Source: Carideicomes alvinocaridis (GTDB lineage Bacteria > Pseudomonadota > Alphaproteobacteria > Rhodobacterales > Rhodobacteraceae). From it: DNA of 64,000 nt. The stretch lies in contig SRJI02000006.1 of NCBI GenBank assembly GCA_005473895.2, positions 62,001 to 126,000 on the forward strand, given 5' to 3'. Each line of letters begins with the position of its first letter. The stretch's first letter is position 1. The notes below the pieces were generated by a model that was given only the letters and a program-made list of their open reading frames with translations, was not told where the DNA came from and did no database searches. Below are positions 17,891 to 27,178 of this stretch, piece after piece. The translations under genes and the position numbers were made by a program.

Positions 17891-19048
17891 CTATTCGAAG
17901 TCCCGCGCCGCCAGGGCGCGCTGGATCTCGCGCCGCACCAGTTTGCGCACGTTGCGGGTGATGCGCTCTCCCAGGGCGCCCTGAAGCTCCTGGCGCAGGA
18001 TCTCCGCCACCATCTCGCGCAGCGTCTCCTCGTCGATCACCGCGTCTTCCAGCGGCGCGGAGAGCTCGTCCGCTGCGGGGTCTTCGGTGTCGTCGGCGTC
18101 TTCGGTGTCGGCGGGGGTCTCGTCCAGCCAGTCGCCCGCGCGCTGCCAGGCATCCTCCGCGGGCCGGTCGCCGCGGTGGCGTCCCCGGGCCGAGGTGAAG
18201 GCGGGGGTCGCCTCGACCTCCCGCTCGCTCCGGACGGCGCTGAAATCAAAGGGCGCATCCTCTTCGAACGCGTTGTCGGGGGTGTCAGAGGCACTCCCCT
18301 GCCCGTCATCCGGCTCTTCGGAGAAATCCGCGTCGAATTCCTCCGGCGCCGGCCGACCGGCAAAATCGGTCTCAGCCCCGGGCTCGGCGTCGCTCCAGTC
18401 CTCGGCTTCGGGCGCGGCATCGATCTCCGCCTCGTCTCCGGCCTCGGTCTCCGCGTCGGAAAAGCGGTCCTCCCACTCCATGGTCTTCACATGGGTGAAG
18501 GCCGCCTGTTCCTCGCCCTCGGGATCCCATTCCTCTTCCCGGTCGCCGATCAGCGCTTCCAGCTCGGCGATCTTGGCCTCGAGCGCGCTGCGCATCTGGA
18601 ACGGGGGCCCCGCCTCCTCGCCGCTCTCCGCGGCGCTGGCGGGCTCCTCACCCGCTCCTTTTGAGAGCCCCCCGAGGGCCGTCACCAACGTCGCCTCGGC
18701 CGGCGCGGCAGGATCGCGCCCCGCATGGTCGGACGCGGGCTCCGACGAGGCAGTGTCCGGCGCAGATGCCTCGGGCGCAGATGTCTCGGGATCAGGGGTC
18801 TCGGCCGCGTGATGGACCCGCAAGGCCGGGGTCAGGACCAGCCGGCCCCCCGCCTCTGCGCCCTGCGGCGGCGGCGTGTCGTCCTCCGCCCGCGCCTCCG
18901 CCCGCACGGGGCGCGCCGCCTCGCGGCTCTCGGGCCGCTGGCTACGCGCATCCTCGGAAACCAGTCGCCTGATCGAGATCAGGACATCCTCGATTTCCCG
19001 GTGGGGGGCTGGATCGGACATGTTCGCGGTCTTCTTGCTGCTCGACAT
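17891..19048 (-). CDS. PopZ-like polar organizing protein (DUF2497-type architecture)
   Basis: About 385 aa from ATG 19048 (AAAGG 9 bases upstream); ATG 19021 is an alternative. A short N-terminal amphipathic helix, REIEDVLISIRRLVSED (17-33), is followed by a long, very acidic, Ala/Pro/Asp/Glu-rich region of about 280 residues with a coiled-coil-like part (RSALEAKIAELEALIGDREEEW), then a C-terminal helical block (ETLREMVAEILRQELQGAL, RNVRKLVRREIQRALA). That order is the layout of PopZ, the pole-localised scaffold that anchors ParB and the centromere in Caulobacter. Gene order pcm-tolC-this gene also matches the conserved popZ neighbourhood of alphaproteobacteria, where valS usually follows. 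Sequence similarity is limited to the two ends, so this is a well-supported inference. Confidence 0.72.
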   Translation of the reverse strand: MSSSKKTANMSDPAPHREIEDVLISIRRLVSEDARSQRPESREAARPVRAEARAEDDTPPPQGAEAGGRLVLTPALRVHHAAETPDPETSAPEASAPDTASSEPASDHAGRDPAAPAEATLVTALGGLSKGAGEEPASAAESGEEAGPPFQMRSALEAKIAELEALIGDREEEWDPEGEEQAAFTHVKTMEWEDRFSDAETEAGDEAEIDAAPEAEDWSDAEPGAETDFAGRPAPEEFDADFSEEPDDGQGSASDTPDNAFEEDAPFDFSAVRSEREVEATPAFTSARGRHRGDRPAEDAWQRAGDWLDETPADTEDADDTEDPAADELSAPLEDAVIDEETLREMVAEILRQELQGALGERITRNVRKLVRREIQRALAARDFE

Positions 19049-19126
19049 CACGCGGGACCTTTTCGCCCGGAGTGTAGACCGGGCGAAGGATTCCCACAAC
19101 CGAAAGCGCGGGCCGCGAAACCCCGG

Positions 19127-20542
19127 CTATTTCTTGCCCAGGGCCTCGAGCACGCGGTTCAGCTTTTCGCCCTGCGAGGACAGCGCCGGGCCGTCCTTGA
19201 CCAGGTTGTAATACTCGGTCGGGTCGTACTGGCGGACATTGAGGTTCAGGTGATCCGCCGTCAGCAGCCCCATGGAGGCCAGCAGCGAATAGGCCGCCAC
19301 GTATTCGTTCGCCGCCGCCGAGATCTGGCCGGCCTGCGCGTTCAGCAGCTCCTGCTCCGCATCCAGCACGTCGAGCGTGGTGCGGGCGCCCAGCGTCGCC
19401 TCTTCGCGGACACCGCGGAAGGCGACCCGCGCGGCGCGGATCTGGTCGGCCGAGGAGGACAGCGCCGCCTGCGAGACCAGGAGCTGCGCCCAGGCGGTGC
19501 CGGCATTCTGCTGCACCTGGTCACGCACGACGTAAAGCCCGCCGCGCGTCGCGTCACGCTGGGCCTGGGCCCGGCGCAGGGCGGCGGACAGCCGGCCGCC
19601 CTGGTAGATCGGGCCGCTCGCGGTGACGCCGATCTGCCCGCCGCGGCTGGAACTGACAGAGTCGAAGGTCTCGGACACCGAAAGCTGACCGTTCAGGCTG
19701 ATATTCGGCTTCATCGCCGCCTGGGCGCGCAGGATCGCGAGGTCGGCCGCCGCCACCTGGTGCTGCACCTGCTTCAGGTCGGGATGGTTGCGCACGGCCA
19801 GCGCCTTGGCCTGCTCGACCGACGCAGCGGTGCGCGGCAGGCTGCTGGGCGGCACGAGGTTGCCCGGCGGGTGGCCGACCGCGGCGCGATATTCTTCCTG
19901 CGCGATGGCCAGGTCGCCCTGGGCCGCGGCAAGCTGGCTCTGGGCCTCGGCAAGCCGCGCCTCGGCCAGCGACACGTCGGTGCGGGTCACTTCTCCCACC
20001 TCGAAGCGGTCGCGCGCGGCGCGCAGTTCCTGGGTGATCAGCCGCATGTTGCTCTGGCGCAGGGCGACGATCTCGGAATAGGAGCGCAGGGTCATGAAGG
20101 CCCGGACCGCCCGCAGCAGCACCTGCTGCTCGACCGAGATCAGCGACTGGCGGGTGGCCAGCACGGTTTCCTTCGCCGCGTCGGTGGCAAAGTTCGATGC
20201 CCCGAAATCATAGAGCAGCAGGTCGGCCGAGATGCCGAGCGTCGCATTGGTGCTGTTGCGCGAGACATAGACGCCACCGGTCGTCGCGGAGGCCTGTTCC
20301 CCGAACGACTGGCTGACGCTGCCGGTCCAGTTGATGATCGGGCGCAGCGCGGCCATGGATGCGGCGACATCCTCGTCCGCGGCCCGCAGGAGCCCGCGGT
20401 TCTGCTCCAGCAGACCGCTTTCGTTGTAGGCGCTGGCCATCGCGTCGGCCAGCGTTTCCGCGCCGGCCGGGAACGCCGCCGCCACGCTCAGCGCCGCGGC
20501 CGAAACCCAGGCGGAGACCCTATTCTTAAACCTGCTCGTCAC
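19127..20542 (-). CDS. tolC: TolC-family outer membrane efflux protein
   Basis: 471 aa. Start chosen as GTG 20542, which has GGAGG 5 bases upstream and gives an immediate signal peptide (RFKNRVSAWVSAAALSVAAA, cleaved near PAGAETLADAM). The upstream extension of this frame crosses the pcm gene and is not coding. Two repeats of the outer-membrane-channel fold are seen: LADAMASAYNESGLLEQNRG opens the first, and HPDLKQVQHQVAAADLAILRAQ opens the second. It forms a trimeric exit duct for RND, ABC or type I secretion systems; the partner pump is not in this window. Downstream of pcm, upstream of the PopZ-like gene. Confidence 0.93.
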   Translation of the reverse strand: MTSRFKNRVSAWVSAAALSVAAAFPAGAETLADAMASAYNESGLLEQNRGLLRAADEDVAASMAALRPIINWTGSVSQSFGEQASATTGGVYVSRNSTNATLGISADLLLYDFGASNFATDAAKETVLATRQSLISVEQQVLLRAVRAFMTLRSYSEIVALRQSNMRLITQELRAARDRFEVGEVTRTDVSLAEARLAEAQSQLAAAQGDLAIAQEEYRAAVGHPPGNLVPPSSLPRTAASVEQAKALAVRNHPDLKQVQHQVAAADLAILRAQAAMKPNISLNGQLSVSETFDSVSSSRGGQIGVTASGPIYQGGRLSAALRRAQAQRDATRGGLYVVRDQVQQNAGTAWAQLLVSQAALSSSADQIRAARVAFRGVREEATLGARTTLDVLDAEQELLNAQAGQISAAANEYVAAYSLLASMGLLTADHLNLNVRQYDPTEYYNLVKDGPALSSQGEKLNRVLEALGKK

Positions 20543-20615
20543 TTGCGCCTCCTTCGGTGGCCGCGAACTCTTTGGTTCTGTTATCGGCCCCACCCTCTGT
20601 CGCGGGACCGCTGGT

Positions 20616-21269
20616 CTAGAGGGCGAACGCGGTCTCGCGCTCGAACCCCGGCAGTACGGGAGCGCCCGCGTTGAACGCGAAGCGCCAGCTGATCTCTCCG
20701 TCGATCTTGTAGCCGATGCGGACCACGCCCAGCCGGTCCTCGGAAAACAGGCAAGCGATGCGGCCGCCATCCTTCACCTGCTCGGTGATGGCCTCCGGCA
20801 GACGCTCCACCGCACCCTGCAGGATCACCACGTCGTAGGGGCCGTGCTGCGGCGCGCCCTCGGCCAGCGGCCCGTGATGGACCACGACGCTGTCGGCGCC
20901 CTGGTCGGCCAGCGCCGATTGCGCCTCGGTGGCAAGCGTCTCGTCCTCTTCGACGGCGACCACGGCCTCGGCCAGGTGGGCCAGCACGGCAGAGGAATAT
21001 CCCAGCCCGCAGCCGATATCGAGCACCAGCTCGTCATCCTGGATGTCCAGGCCGTCCAGCATCTTGGCCAGCGTCCGCGGCTCCAGCACGACGCGCCCCC
21101 CGCCCAGATCGACGTTTTCGCCGACATAGGCCGCCTCGCGCTTGGTCCGGGGCACGAAGCTTTCTCGCGGAACGGACAGCATCGCCTCGATGATCGGAAA
21201 CTTTGTCACGTCGGCGGGCCGCACCTGGGTGTCGACCATAATGGTCCGGCGGGCGGTGTAGTCGGTCAT
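20616..21269 (-). CDS. pcm: Protein-L-isoaspartate O-methyltransferase family protein
   Basis: 217 aa. SAM-dependent methyltransferase of the PIMT family, which repairs isoaspartyl residues in damaged proteins. The SAM-binding motif [19 protein letters not shown] is near 85, and ATKxPIxEAML/VPRESFVP (here [20 protein letters not shown]) near the N-terminus is typical. The post-I motif [11 protein letters not shown] and the [17 protein letters not shown] region fit. First gene of the pcm-tolC-popZ-like row, all on the minus strand with short gaps. Alphaproteobacterial members at this locus are often only distantly related to E. coli Pcm, so exact substrate is uncertain. Confidence 0.88.
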   Translation of the reverse strand: MTDYTARRTIMVDTQVRPADVTKFPIIEAMLSVPRESFVPRTKREAAYVGENVDLGGGRVVLEPRTLAKMLDGLDIQDDELVLDIGCGLGYSSAVLAHLAEAVVAVEEDETLATEAQSALADQGADSVVVHHGPLAEGAPQHGPYDVVILQGAVERLPEAITEQVKDGGRIACLFSEDRLGVVRIGYKIDGEISWRFAFNAGAPVLPGFERETAFAL

Positions 21270-21426
21270 GCGCTCTACTCTTGTGGTCTCTGACAGGAGC
21301 CTATTGCCACATCAGCTCATGCGCGGCAATCTCGCGACGCCGCACATATTGGGACACATTTGGCCGCAATTGTGGCAGAAATTCAAGCTATGCGTGCCGG
21401 TTCTCCGGCCGCCTGTGGCACAGGAG

Positions 21427-22719
21427 TCACCCTTCGATCAGGCTGACCGTGGCCACCAGGATCGGGATGGCGACGATGGCGCCCAAGGGTCCCCAGAGGA
21501 AGAACCAGAACACGATCGACAGGAAGACCAGCATCGGGTTCAGGTCCACGTGCTTGCCGACGAGCGACGGCGTGACGAACTGCGCCTCCACCATGTTGAT
21601 CAGGAAGAAGGCCAGCGCGGGGGCAAAGCTCATGAGCCCGTCGAAGGCCAGCAGCCCCGCGACCAGCAGCGCGCCGATCACCACGGTGGGCCCGAGGTAG
21701 ATCACGTAGTTCAGCAGCATGGCCGCCGCGCCCCAGACCAGCGCGTAATCCATGCCCAGCAGGGTCAGCACCCCGGCAAGGCAGGCGCCGAGCCCCGCAT
21801 TGATCATCGTCACGGTAATGAAGTAGCGCGCCACCAGCCGCTCGGCGTGGCGGATCCGGTCCAGCACGGCGTTGCAATGATGCTCTCCCACGCAGCGCAC
21901 GGCGATCGAGCGGTAGAGATCCTCGCGCCCGATCAGGAAGAAGAAGAACCCGCCGACGAAGATCAGCACCTGCGACGCCACCAGCGGCGCCATGAACAGC
22001 GTGTCGGACAGCGAGGGCATGACCGAGGCCGCCGCGTCGCCCTCCTCGGCCGCTCCGGCGGCGCCGCCCTCGCCCAGCGTCTGCTCCACCTCCGTCGAGA
22101 TCTGGTCGAGCCCCTGCACGAAGGCGCGGAAATCGCCGATCATGCTCTTCATCTCCCACCGGATGCGCGGAATGACATCGACCAGCCGCCAGACCAGCGG
22201 CTCGATGAGAAAGATCAGCGCGGCCAGCACGAAGACGGCAACGATCAGGACGATGATCGCCGACAGGCCGCGCGGAATGCCGATCCGCTGCAGCCGCTTG
22301 GTCAGGGGAAGCAGGATGATGCCGGTGAAGACCGACAGCACGAAGGGCGCCGCGATATTGGCGATGTAGTCGAGCCCCGCCAGCACTGCGAGGGTCGCAA
22401 TGGTGATCAGGCAGACCCGCACCGTACGATCGGCGGGCCGGGTCCTCTCTGCGTCGGCGCCGGGGCGGCCGCCTCCGGCTTCGCCCGCCCGCTCGCCTGC
22501 CGTGACATCCGGAATGGCTGCGTTTCCTTCTTCTCCGACAGGCCCTCGGCCGCCCGCCCATGATGGTTCACAGACGAACCCCACCCCGCCGCCGGGGGTT
22601 CCCCTCGGTCCGGCGACGCGGCGGAATGGCGGGGAGTGGGGGGGAATCGAACAGAAGGCGCTGGCGGCTAACCTGCCCACCGACCGGCTCGCGCGGCCGA
22701 GCATAGGTCCGACCGGCAC
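21427..22719 (-). CDS. AI-2E family transporter (start uncertain)
   Basis: Up to 430 aa. The conserved part starts near residue 96 with RVCLITIATLAVLAGLDY, then APFVLSVFTGIILLPLTKRL, IPRGLSAIIVLIVAVFVLAA, a long amphipathic soluble segment, and a C-terminal set of membrane helices with INAGLGACLAGVLTLLGMDY and FLSIVFWFFLWGPLGAIVAI. This is the eight-helix permease fold of the AI-2E/PerM family; substrates are mostly unknown. The first 90 residues are low-complexity Pro/Gly/Arg and may not be translated. Possible starts are GTG 22719, ATG 22704 or GTG 22584; none has a clear ribosome site. A second, unrelated-position paralogue is at 45836. tRNA-Cys lies just upstream. Confidence 0.85.
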   Translation of the reverse strand: MPVGPMLGRASRSVGRLAASAFCSIPPHSPPFRRVAGPRGTPGGGVGFVCEPSWAGGRGPVGEEGNAAIPDVTAGERAGEAGGGRPGADAERTRPADRTVRVCLITIATLAVLAGLDYIANIAAPFVLSVFTGIILLPLTKRLQRIGIPRGLSAIIVLIVAVFVLAALIFLIEPLVWRLVDVIPRIRWEMKSMIGDFRAFVQGLDQISTEVEQTLGEGGAAGAAEEGDAAASVMPSLSDTLFMAPLVASQVLIFVGGFFFFLIGREDLYRSIAVRCVGEHHCNAVLDRIRHAERLVARYFITVTMINAGLGACLAGVLTLLGMDYALVWGAAAMLLNYVIYLGPTVVIGALLVAGLLAFDGLMSFAPALAFFLINMVEAQFVTPSLVGKHVDLNPMLVFLSIVFWFFLWGPLGAIVAIPILVATVSLIEG

Positions 22720-22763
22720 CTTCAGGAAAGATGCCGCTCTCGTTCACAACATGTGGCGGGAAA

Positions 22764-22837
22764 TGGAGGCGAGTACCGGAATCGAACCGGTGTACACGGA
22801 TTTGCAATCCGCTGCGTAACCACTCCGCCAACTCGCC
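22764..22837 (-). tRNA. tRNA-Cys (GCA)
   Basis: 74 nt on the minus strand, 5' GGCGAGTTGGCGGAG... to ...ACTCGCCTCCA 3', with encoded CCA at 22764-22766. The acceptor arms GGCGAGT/ACTCGCC pair perfectly, the anticodon loop reads TTGCAAA (anticodon GCA) on a GGA..TCC-containing stem, and the T-arm is CCGGTTCGATTCCGG. The cloverleaf is complete. Confidence 0.97.
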
Positions 22838-22987
22838 GCAGGATGGTTCGGTGGACCTAGCTCATGTCCGATGGGGAAGCAAGAGGGTCCGTTAGGGTCA
22901 ACGGTGGCGGGCACGCGGCCGCGCGGCGAGGCGGGCTCTGCAGAATGGCCGGCGGGAGGTCCGAAAGGCGGCGCGCGGGCGCCAGGT

Positions 22988-24082
22988 TCAGGGGCGGGAA
23001 AGCTCGCCGCCACCAACCGCCGCGCGGACGCCCGTGGTGCCGGGGGCCGAGCTGGGCAGCCCCATGGCCACCCGCACCGCGAGATGGGCGAAGGCTTGCG
23101 CCTCCAGCATGTCACCGTCGAGGCCCGCCGCCTCCACCGGCTCCACCGGGCAATCGAGCCCGGCCGCCAGCATCGCCATCATCACCGGGTTGTGCCTCCC
23201 GCCGCCGGTCACCAGAAGCCGCTCGGGCGGGGACGGGCAATGCTCCATCCCGCGCATCACCGCCGCCGCGGCCATGGCCGTCATCGTGGCCGCCGCATCC
23301 GCATCGCCCAGTTCGCGCACAAGATCCAGCATCAGGGAGAAATCGTTCCGGTCCAGAGACTTGGGCGGCATCTTCAGGAAATACCCCTCGTCGAGGAACA
23401 GCTCCAGCGCGCCGTCCACCACCTCCCCCTGCCCGGCCAGCGCGCCGTCGCGGTCGAACTCCTCGCCGCGCCGCTCGGTCATCAGGTCGTTGAGCGGCGC
23501 ATTGGCGGGGCCGGTGTCGAAGGCCAGCAGCGCGCCCTCCGCCTCCGGCAGATCGGCGGTCGGATCGACCCAGGTCAGGTTGCCCACGCCCCCGAGATTC
23601 AGGAAACAGAGCGGCGCCTTGGCCCCCATCCACTTGGCGCAGGCGAAGTGGAAGAACGGCGCGAGCGGCGCGCCCTCGCCCCCCAGCCGCACATCGGCGG
23701 AGCGGAAATCCCAGACCACCGGCAGGCCCAGCGCCCGGGCCAGCGCCGCGCCGTCGCCCGCCTGGTGGGTGCCCCGGCCCCGCGGCTCATGCGCCAGGGT
23801 CTGGCCGTGAAACCCCACCAGGTCGACGCCGCCGAAGCGCCGCAGCAGCTCCAGATGCGCGGCCTCTGTGACCCGCGCGGCCGCCTCCACCCCCGGCTCT
23901 CCCGGCCAGTGGCCGAGGGCGGCGCGCAGCACCCCGCGCTCCTCGCCCGTATAGGCGCGATAGCCGCTTTCGCCGAAGTCGAGAATGCGGTGCCCGTCGC
24001 TCACCAGAACCGCCGCATCCACGCCGTCCAGCGAGGTCCCCGACATCGCCCCAAGCGCCGTCACTGCCTGCCCCTTCAACAT
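22988..24082 (-). CDS. anmK: Anhydro-N-acetylmuramic acid kinase
   Basis: 364 aa from ATG 24082, preceded by AAGGAAAAGG. AnmK opens and phosphorylates 1,6-anhydro-MurNAc to MurNAc-6-phosphate, recycling peptidoglycan. The nucleotide-binding [15 protein letters not shown] is at 11-25; the substrate region [12 protein letters not shown], then [11 protein letters not shown] and [14 protein letters not shown], and the C-terminal [14 protein letters not shown] are all diagnostic. A longer reading frame extends upstream across tyrS antisense and is not coding. Divergent from tyrS with 63 bp between, a pairing seen in other alphaproteobacteria. Length fits the family (about 370). Confidence 0.96.
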   Translation of the reverse strand: MLKGQAVTALGAMSGTSLDGVDAAVLVSDGHRILDFGESGYRAYTGEERGVLRAALGHWPGEPGVEAAARVTEAAHLELLRRFGGVDLVGFHGQTLAHEPRGRGTHQAGDGAALARALGLPVVWDFRSADVRLGGEGAPLAPFFHFACAKWMGAKAPLCFLNLGGVGNLTWVDPTADLPEAEGALLAFDTGPANAPLNDLMTERRGEEFDRDGALAGQGEVVDGALELFLDEGYFLKMPPKSLDRNDFSLMLDLVRELGDADAAATMTAMAAAAVMRGMEHCPSPPERLLVTGGGRHNPVMMAMLAAGLDCPVEPVEAAGLDGDMLEAQAFAHLAVRVAMGLPSSAPGTTGVRAAVGGGELSRP

Positions 24083-24145
24083 GGCCTTTTCCTTTGCCCT
24101 GCCGCCCACTATAGACATGCCGCCGAAGCGCCGGAGGAACAAGAC

Positions 24146-25402
24146 ATGACCTACCATCCCAAGTCGGACTTCATGCGGGTGATGATGGAGCGCGGCTATC
24201 TCGCCGACTGCACCGATTACCAGGGCCTGGACGACGCCCTCTCGCAGGGGATGGTCACCGCCTATATCGGCTACGACGCGACGGCCAAGTCGCTCCATGT
24301 CGGGCACCTGCTGAACGTCATGATGCTGCGCTGGCTGCAGAAGACCGGCCACCGGCCGCTGACCCTGATGGGCGGCGGCACCACGAAGGTGGGCGATCCG
24401 TCCTTCCGCTCCGACGAGCGGCCGCTTCTGGGGCCCGAGCAGATCGCCGAGAACATCGACGGGATGAAGCAGGTCTTTGCCAAGTACCTCACCTATGACG
24501 AGGGCGAGAACGGGGCGCTGATGCTCGACAACGCCGAATGGCTGGACGGGCTCAACTACCTGGAATTCCTGCGCGATATCGGGCGGCACTTCTCCGTCAA
24601 CCGGATGCTGTCCTTCGAGTCGGTGAAGTCGCGGCTCGACCGGGAGCAATCGCTCAGCTTCCTCGAGTTCAACTACATGATCCTGCAGGCCTACGACTTC
24701 CTGGAGCTCAATCGCCGCTATGGCTGTGTGCTGCAGATGGGCGGGTCGGACCAGTGGGGCAACATCGTCAACGGGATCGACCTGACGCGCCGGGTGCTGG
24801 ATACCGAGATCTTCGGTCTGACCTCGCCGCTGCTGACCACCTCGGACGGGCGCAAGATGGGCAAGTCCGCGGGCGGGGCGATCTGGCTCAATGCCGACAT
24901 GCTGAGCCCCTACGAGTTCTGGCAGTTCTGGCGCAACACCACCGACGCGGATGTGGGCCGGTTCCTGAAGCTCTATACCGAGCTGCCGGTCGAGGAATGT
25001 GACCGCCTGGGCGCGCTGGAGGGCTCGGAGATCAACGAGGCCAAGATCCGGCTTGCCAACGAGGTCACCGCGCTGTGCCACGGGCGCGCGGCGGCGGAGG
25101 CGGCCGAGGCCACGGCGCGCGAGGTCTTCGAGAAGGGCGGCGTGGGCGACGACCTGCCCACCCTGGCGCTCAGTCCCGCCGAGCTGGGCGAGGAGGGCAT
25201 CTCCATCGTGCAGCTCATCGTGCGCTCGGGCCTCGCGAAGTCCGGCAAGGAGGCCAAGCGCCTGATCGCCGAGCATGGCGCGCGGATGGATGACTCGCCG
25301 CTGACCGATGCCGGGCTGATGATCGACGCGGCGGCCCTCGCCTCGCCCATCAAGCTGTCGGCCGGCAAGAAGCGCCACGCGCTGGTCACGCTGGAGGGCT
25401 GA
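24146..25402 (+). CDS. tyrS: Tyrosyl-tRNA synthetase
   Basis: 418 aa from ATG 24146 with GGAGG 9 bases upstream. Class I synthetase that charges tRNA-Tyr. The HIGH motif appears as HVGH in [19 protein letters not shown], the tyrosine pocket region as [20 protein letters not shown] with [14 protein letters not shown], and the KMSKS loop as [16 protein letters not shown]-terminal S4 RNA-binding domain follows ([20 protein letters not shown] to [12 protein letters not shown]). Length and motif order fit the TyrRS 1 type. Divergent from anmK. Confidence 0.97.
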   Translation: MTYHPKSDFMRVMMERGYLADCTDYQGLDDALSQGMVTAYIGYDATAKSLHVGHLLNVMMLRWLQKTGHRPLTLMGGGTTKVGDPSFRSDERPLLGPEQIAENIDGMKQVFAKYLTYDEGENGALMLDNAEWLDGLNYLEFLRDIGRHFSVNRMLSFESVKSRLDREQSLSFLEFNYMILQAYDFLELNRRYGCVLQMGGSDQWGNIVNGIDLTRRVLDTEIFGLTSPLLTTSDGRKMGKSAGGAIWLNADMLSPYEFWQFWRNTTDADVGRFLKLYTELPVEECDRLGALEGSEINEAKIRLANEVTALCHGRAAAEAAEATAREVFEKGGVGDDLPTLALSPAELGEEGISIVQLIVRSGLAKSGKEAKRLIAEHGARMDDSPLTDAGLMIDAAALASPIKLSAGKKRHALVTLEG

Positions 25403-25513
25403 ACGCCCGGCCGGCCTGCGCCAGCACGGTCTGACCCTGCCCGGCCAACCCTTGCACCTGATCACCGACCGGAGCGCCCGCCGCTCCGGTCCGTGCCTGC
25501 CGTCATGCGCCCC

Positions 25514-25621
25514 TCAGAACAGCTGCCACAGCGCCAGGAGCACGAAGGGCAGGCTCAGCCCGCAGGAGAGCAGCATCAGCGCCGCCAAAGTCGGGCGGGC
25601 GCGCGGTGCGCTCTGCCCCAT
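25514..25621 (-). CDS. Very small single-pass membrane protein (35 aa)
   Basis: ATG 25621 is preceded by CAGGA at 7-8 bases; an in-frame ATG at 25639 would add six residues and has GGAGG only one base away. The product is basic at the N-terminus (GQSAPRARPT) then one hydrophobic helix (LAALMLLSCGLSLPFVLLAL) ending WQLF. This predicts an inner-membrane micropeptide. Supported by ribosome site and the clean charge-then-hydrophobic pattern only. It lies convergent to tyrS and divergent from the FemAB-like gene. No family recognised. Confidence 0.5.
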   Translation of the reverse strand: MGQSAPRARPTLAALMLLSCGLSLPFVLLALWQLF

Positions 25622-25704
25622 GATCCGATCCTGTTTCATACCTCCGATTCCCTTTCCATAGGCCCATTAGGCCCGCGTTAGGTTTCGATCCGGTAAAGTC
25701 GGGC

Positions 25705-26631
25705 ATGGACGATCAGCGCCCGGTTCCCCTGCTGCAATCCCTGGCCTGCGCGCGGGCGCTGGCGGCGATGGGCGCGGCCTGCGACCTGCGCCCCCTGCCC
25801 TTCGGCGGTCGCGCGCTCGCCCTGACCCGGCGCTGGCCCCTGCTGGGGGCGCTCACGCTTGTCTCGCGCGGACCGGTCTGGGCGGGCACCGGATCGGCCT
25901 CCTGGCCGCGGGCCCTGCGCAATGCGCTGCCCGGCGCGCTGGTCCTGAATGCCGGCACGGGCTGCGACGACCGGCTTTGCGAGGCGGGGTTCTTTCCGCT
26001 TCTCACCCCGGTCTCCGTCGCGGTGATCGACCTCGCCCCCGACCGAGCCACCCGCCGCGCGCGGCTGCACTCCAAGTGGCGCAACCGGCTGGCCCGGGCG
26101 GAAGAGGCGCCGCTGAGGGTCACCCGCAGCACCCTGCCCGCCGATCCCGGCCACTGGCTGCTGCGACAGGAGGCGCGGCAACAGAAGCATCGCGGCTACC
26201 GCGGCCTGCCCCCAGCCTTTTCGGCCGCCTTCGCCGCCACCAACCCGCGACAGGCGCAACTTTTCACCGCCAGCGACCGTGACGGCACGCCGGTGGCCGC
26301 CATGCTCTTCCTGCGGCACGGGCGGATGGCAAGCTATCAGATCGGCTGGTCGGGAGAGGCCGGGCGGCGGCACCACGCCCACCGGCTGCTGCTCTGGCGG
26401 GCGATGGACTGGCTGGCGGAGCAAGGGCACAGCCAGCTCGACCTCGGGGCGCTCAACGCGCAGGACGCGCCGGGCCTTGCCCGGTTCAAGCTGGGCACGG
26501 GGGCGACATGCCGGCCGCTCGGCGGGACCTGGATCGCCCACCCGACGCTGGCCCCGCTGGCCCGCAGGTTGCCCCGCCGCGCCGGTCCCCCCGGCGCGGC
26601 GTCACATGTTCACAAGGCGCTCACTCGGTGA
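25705..26631 (+). CDS. FemAB-like / GNAT-fold acyltransferase
   Basis: 308 aa, cytoplasmic. The N-terminal part (PLPFGGRALALTRRWPLLGA) is followed by a C-terminal GNAT-like domain: RLHSKWRNRLARAEEAPLRV, then AAFAATNPRQAQLFTASDRDG, then the acceptor-like MLFLRHGRMASYQIGWSGEA, HHAHRLLLWRAMDWLAEQGH and LDLGALNAQDAPGLARFKLG. The last motif (G..N....GL..FK.G) is shared by FemAB/BioF2-like acetyltransferases (Acetyltransf_6), which transfer amino acids or acyl groups to peptidoglycan or surface molecules. Substrate not inferable. Its 3' end overlaps the convergent cyclophilin gene by 11 bp. Confidence 0.78.
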   Translation: MDDQRPVPLLQSLACARALAAMGAACDLRPLPFGGRALALTRRWPLLGALTLVSRGPVWAGTGSASWPRALRNALPGALVLNAGTGCDDRLCEAGFFPLLTPVSVAVIDLAPDRATRRARLHSKWRNRLARAEEAPLRVTRSTLPADPGHWLLRQEARQQKHRGYRGLPPAFSAAFAATNPRQAQLFTASDRDGTPVAAMLFLRHGRMASYQIGWSGEAGRRHHAHRLLLWRAMDWLAEQGHSQLDLGALNAQDAPGLARFKLGTGATCRPLGGTWIAHPTLAPLARRLPRRAGPPGAASHVHKALTR

Positions 26632-27178
26632 CGCGCACGTCCACCATGCGGTCGGGCTGACCGATCACGGCGCCGTTCGGGCCCTCGCCGCGCTTGATGG
26701 CGTCGACCACGTCCATGCCGCCCGTCACCTCGCCCACGACGGTATATTGCCCGTTCAGGAAGGGCCCGTCGTCGAACATGATGAAGAACTGCGAATTGGC
26801 GCTGTCCGGCGATTGCGAGCGGGCCATGCCCAGCACGCCGCGCTCGAACGGCAGGTCGGAGAACTCCGCCGGCAGGTCCGGCAGGTCCGAGCCGCCGCGC
26901 CCGGCCATGGACATGTCGCCGCCCGACTTGCCGAACTCCACGTCGCCGGTCTGCGCCATGAAGCCGTCGATCACGCGGTGGAAGACCACGTCGTCATAGG
27001 CGCCGTCCTCGGCCAGGGTGGTGATCCGCTCCACGTGCCGGGGGGCCACGTCCTCGAACAGGTCGACGGTGATGGTGCCGTTGGCTCCCTCGCCCGCCAC
27101 GTCGATTTCCAGCCCCGTGGCCCCCGCCATGCCGGCGGGCAGTGCGGCGGCCAGGGCGAATGCAACCAGCTTACGCAT
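26621..27178 (-). CDS. Periplasmic cyclophilin-type peptidyl-prolyl isomerase
   Basis: 185 aa. Catalyses cis-trans isomerisation at prolyl bonds; a signal peptide (RKLVAFALAAALPAGMAGA) places it in the periplasm. The cyclophilin core has VFHRVIDGFMAQTGDVEFG (active-site Arg in FHRV), MARSQSPDSANSQFFIMF and GEVTGGMDVVDAIKRGEGP. It starts inside the preceding cyclophilin gene (8-bp overlap), so the two are translationally coupled. The pair is a cytoplasmic plus exported copy of the same fold, as in several Rhodobacteraceae. Confidence 0.95.
   Translation of the reverse strand: MRKLVAFALAAALPAGMAGATGLEIDVAGEGANGTITVDLFEDVAPRHVERITTLAEDGAYDDVVFHRVIDGFMAQTGDVEFGKSGGDMSMAGRGGSDLPDLPAEFSDLPFERGVLGMARSQSPDSANSQFFIMFDDGPFLNGQYTVVGEVTGGMDVVDAIKRGEGPNGAVIGQPDRMVDVRVTE

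Noticed and set aside
22626-22660. T-arm/acceptor-like TTCGATTCC...CCGCCA next to tRNA-Cys, possibly a second tRNA or tmRNA piece
   Set aside because: The T-stem bases (TTCTG against CCCCC) do not pair, and no matching 5' half, anticodon arm or tag-coding sequence is found. At most a fragment.
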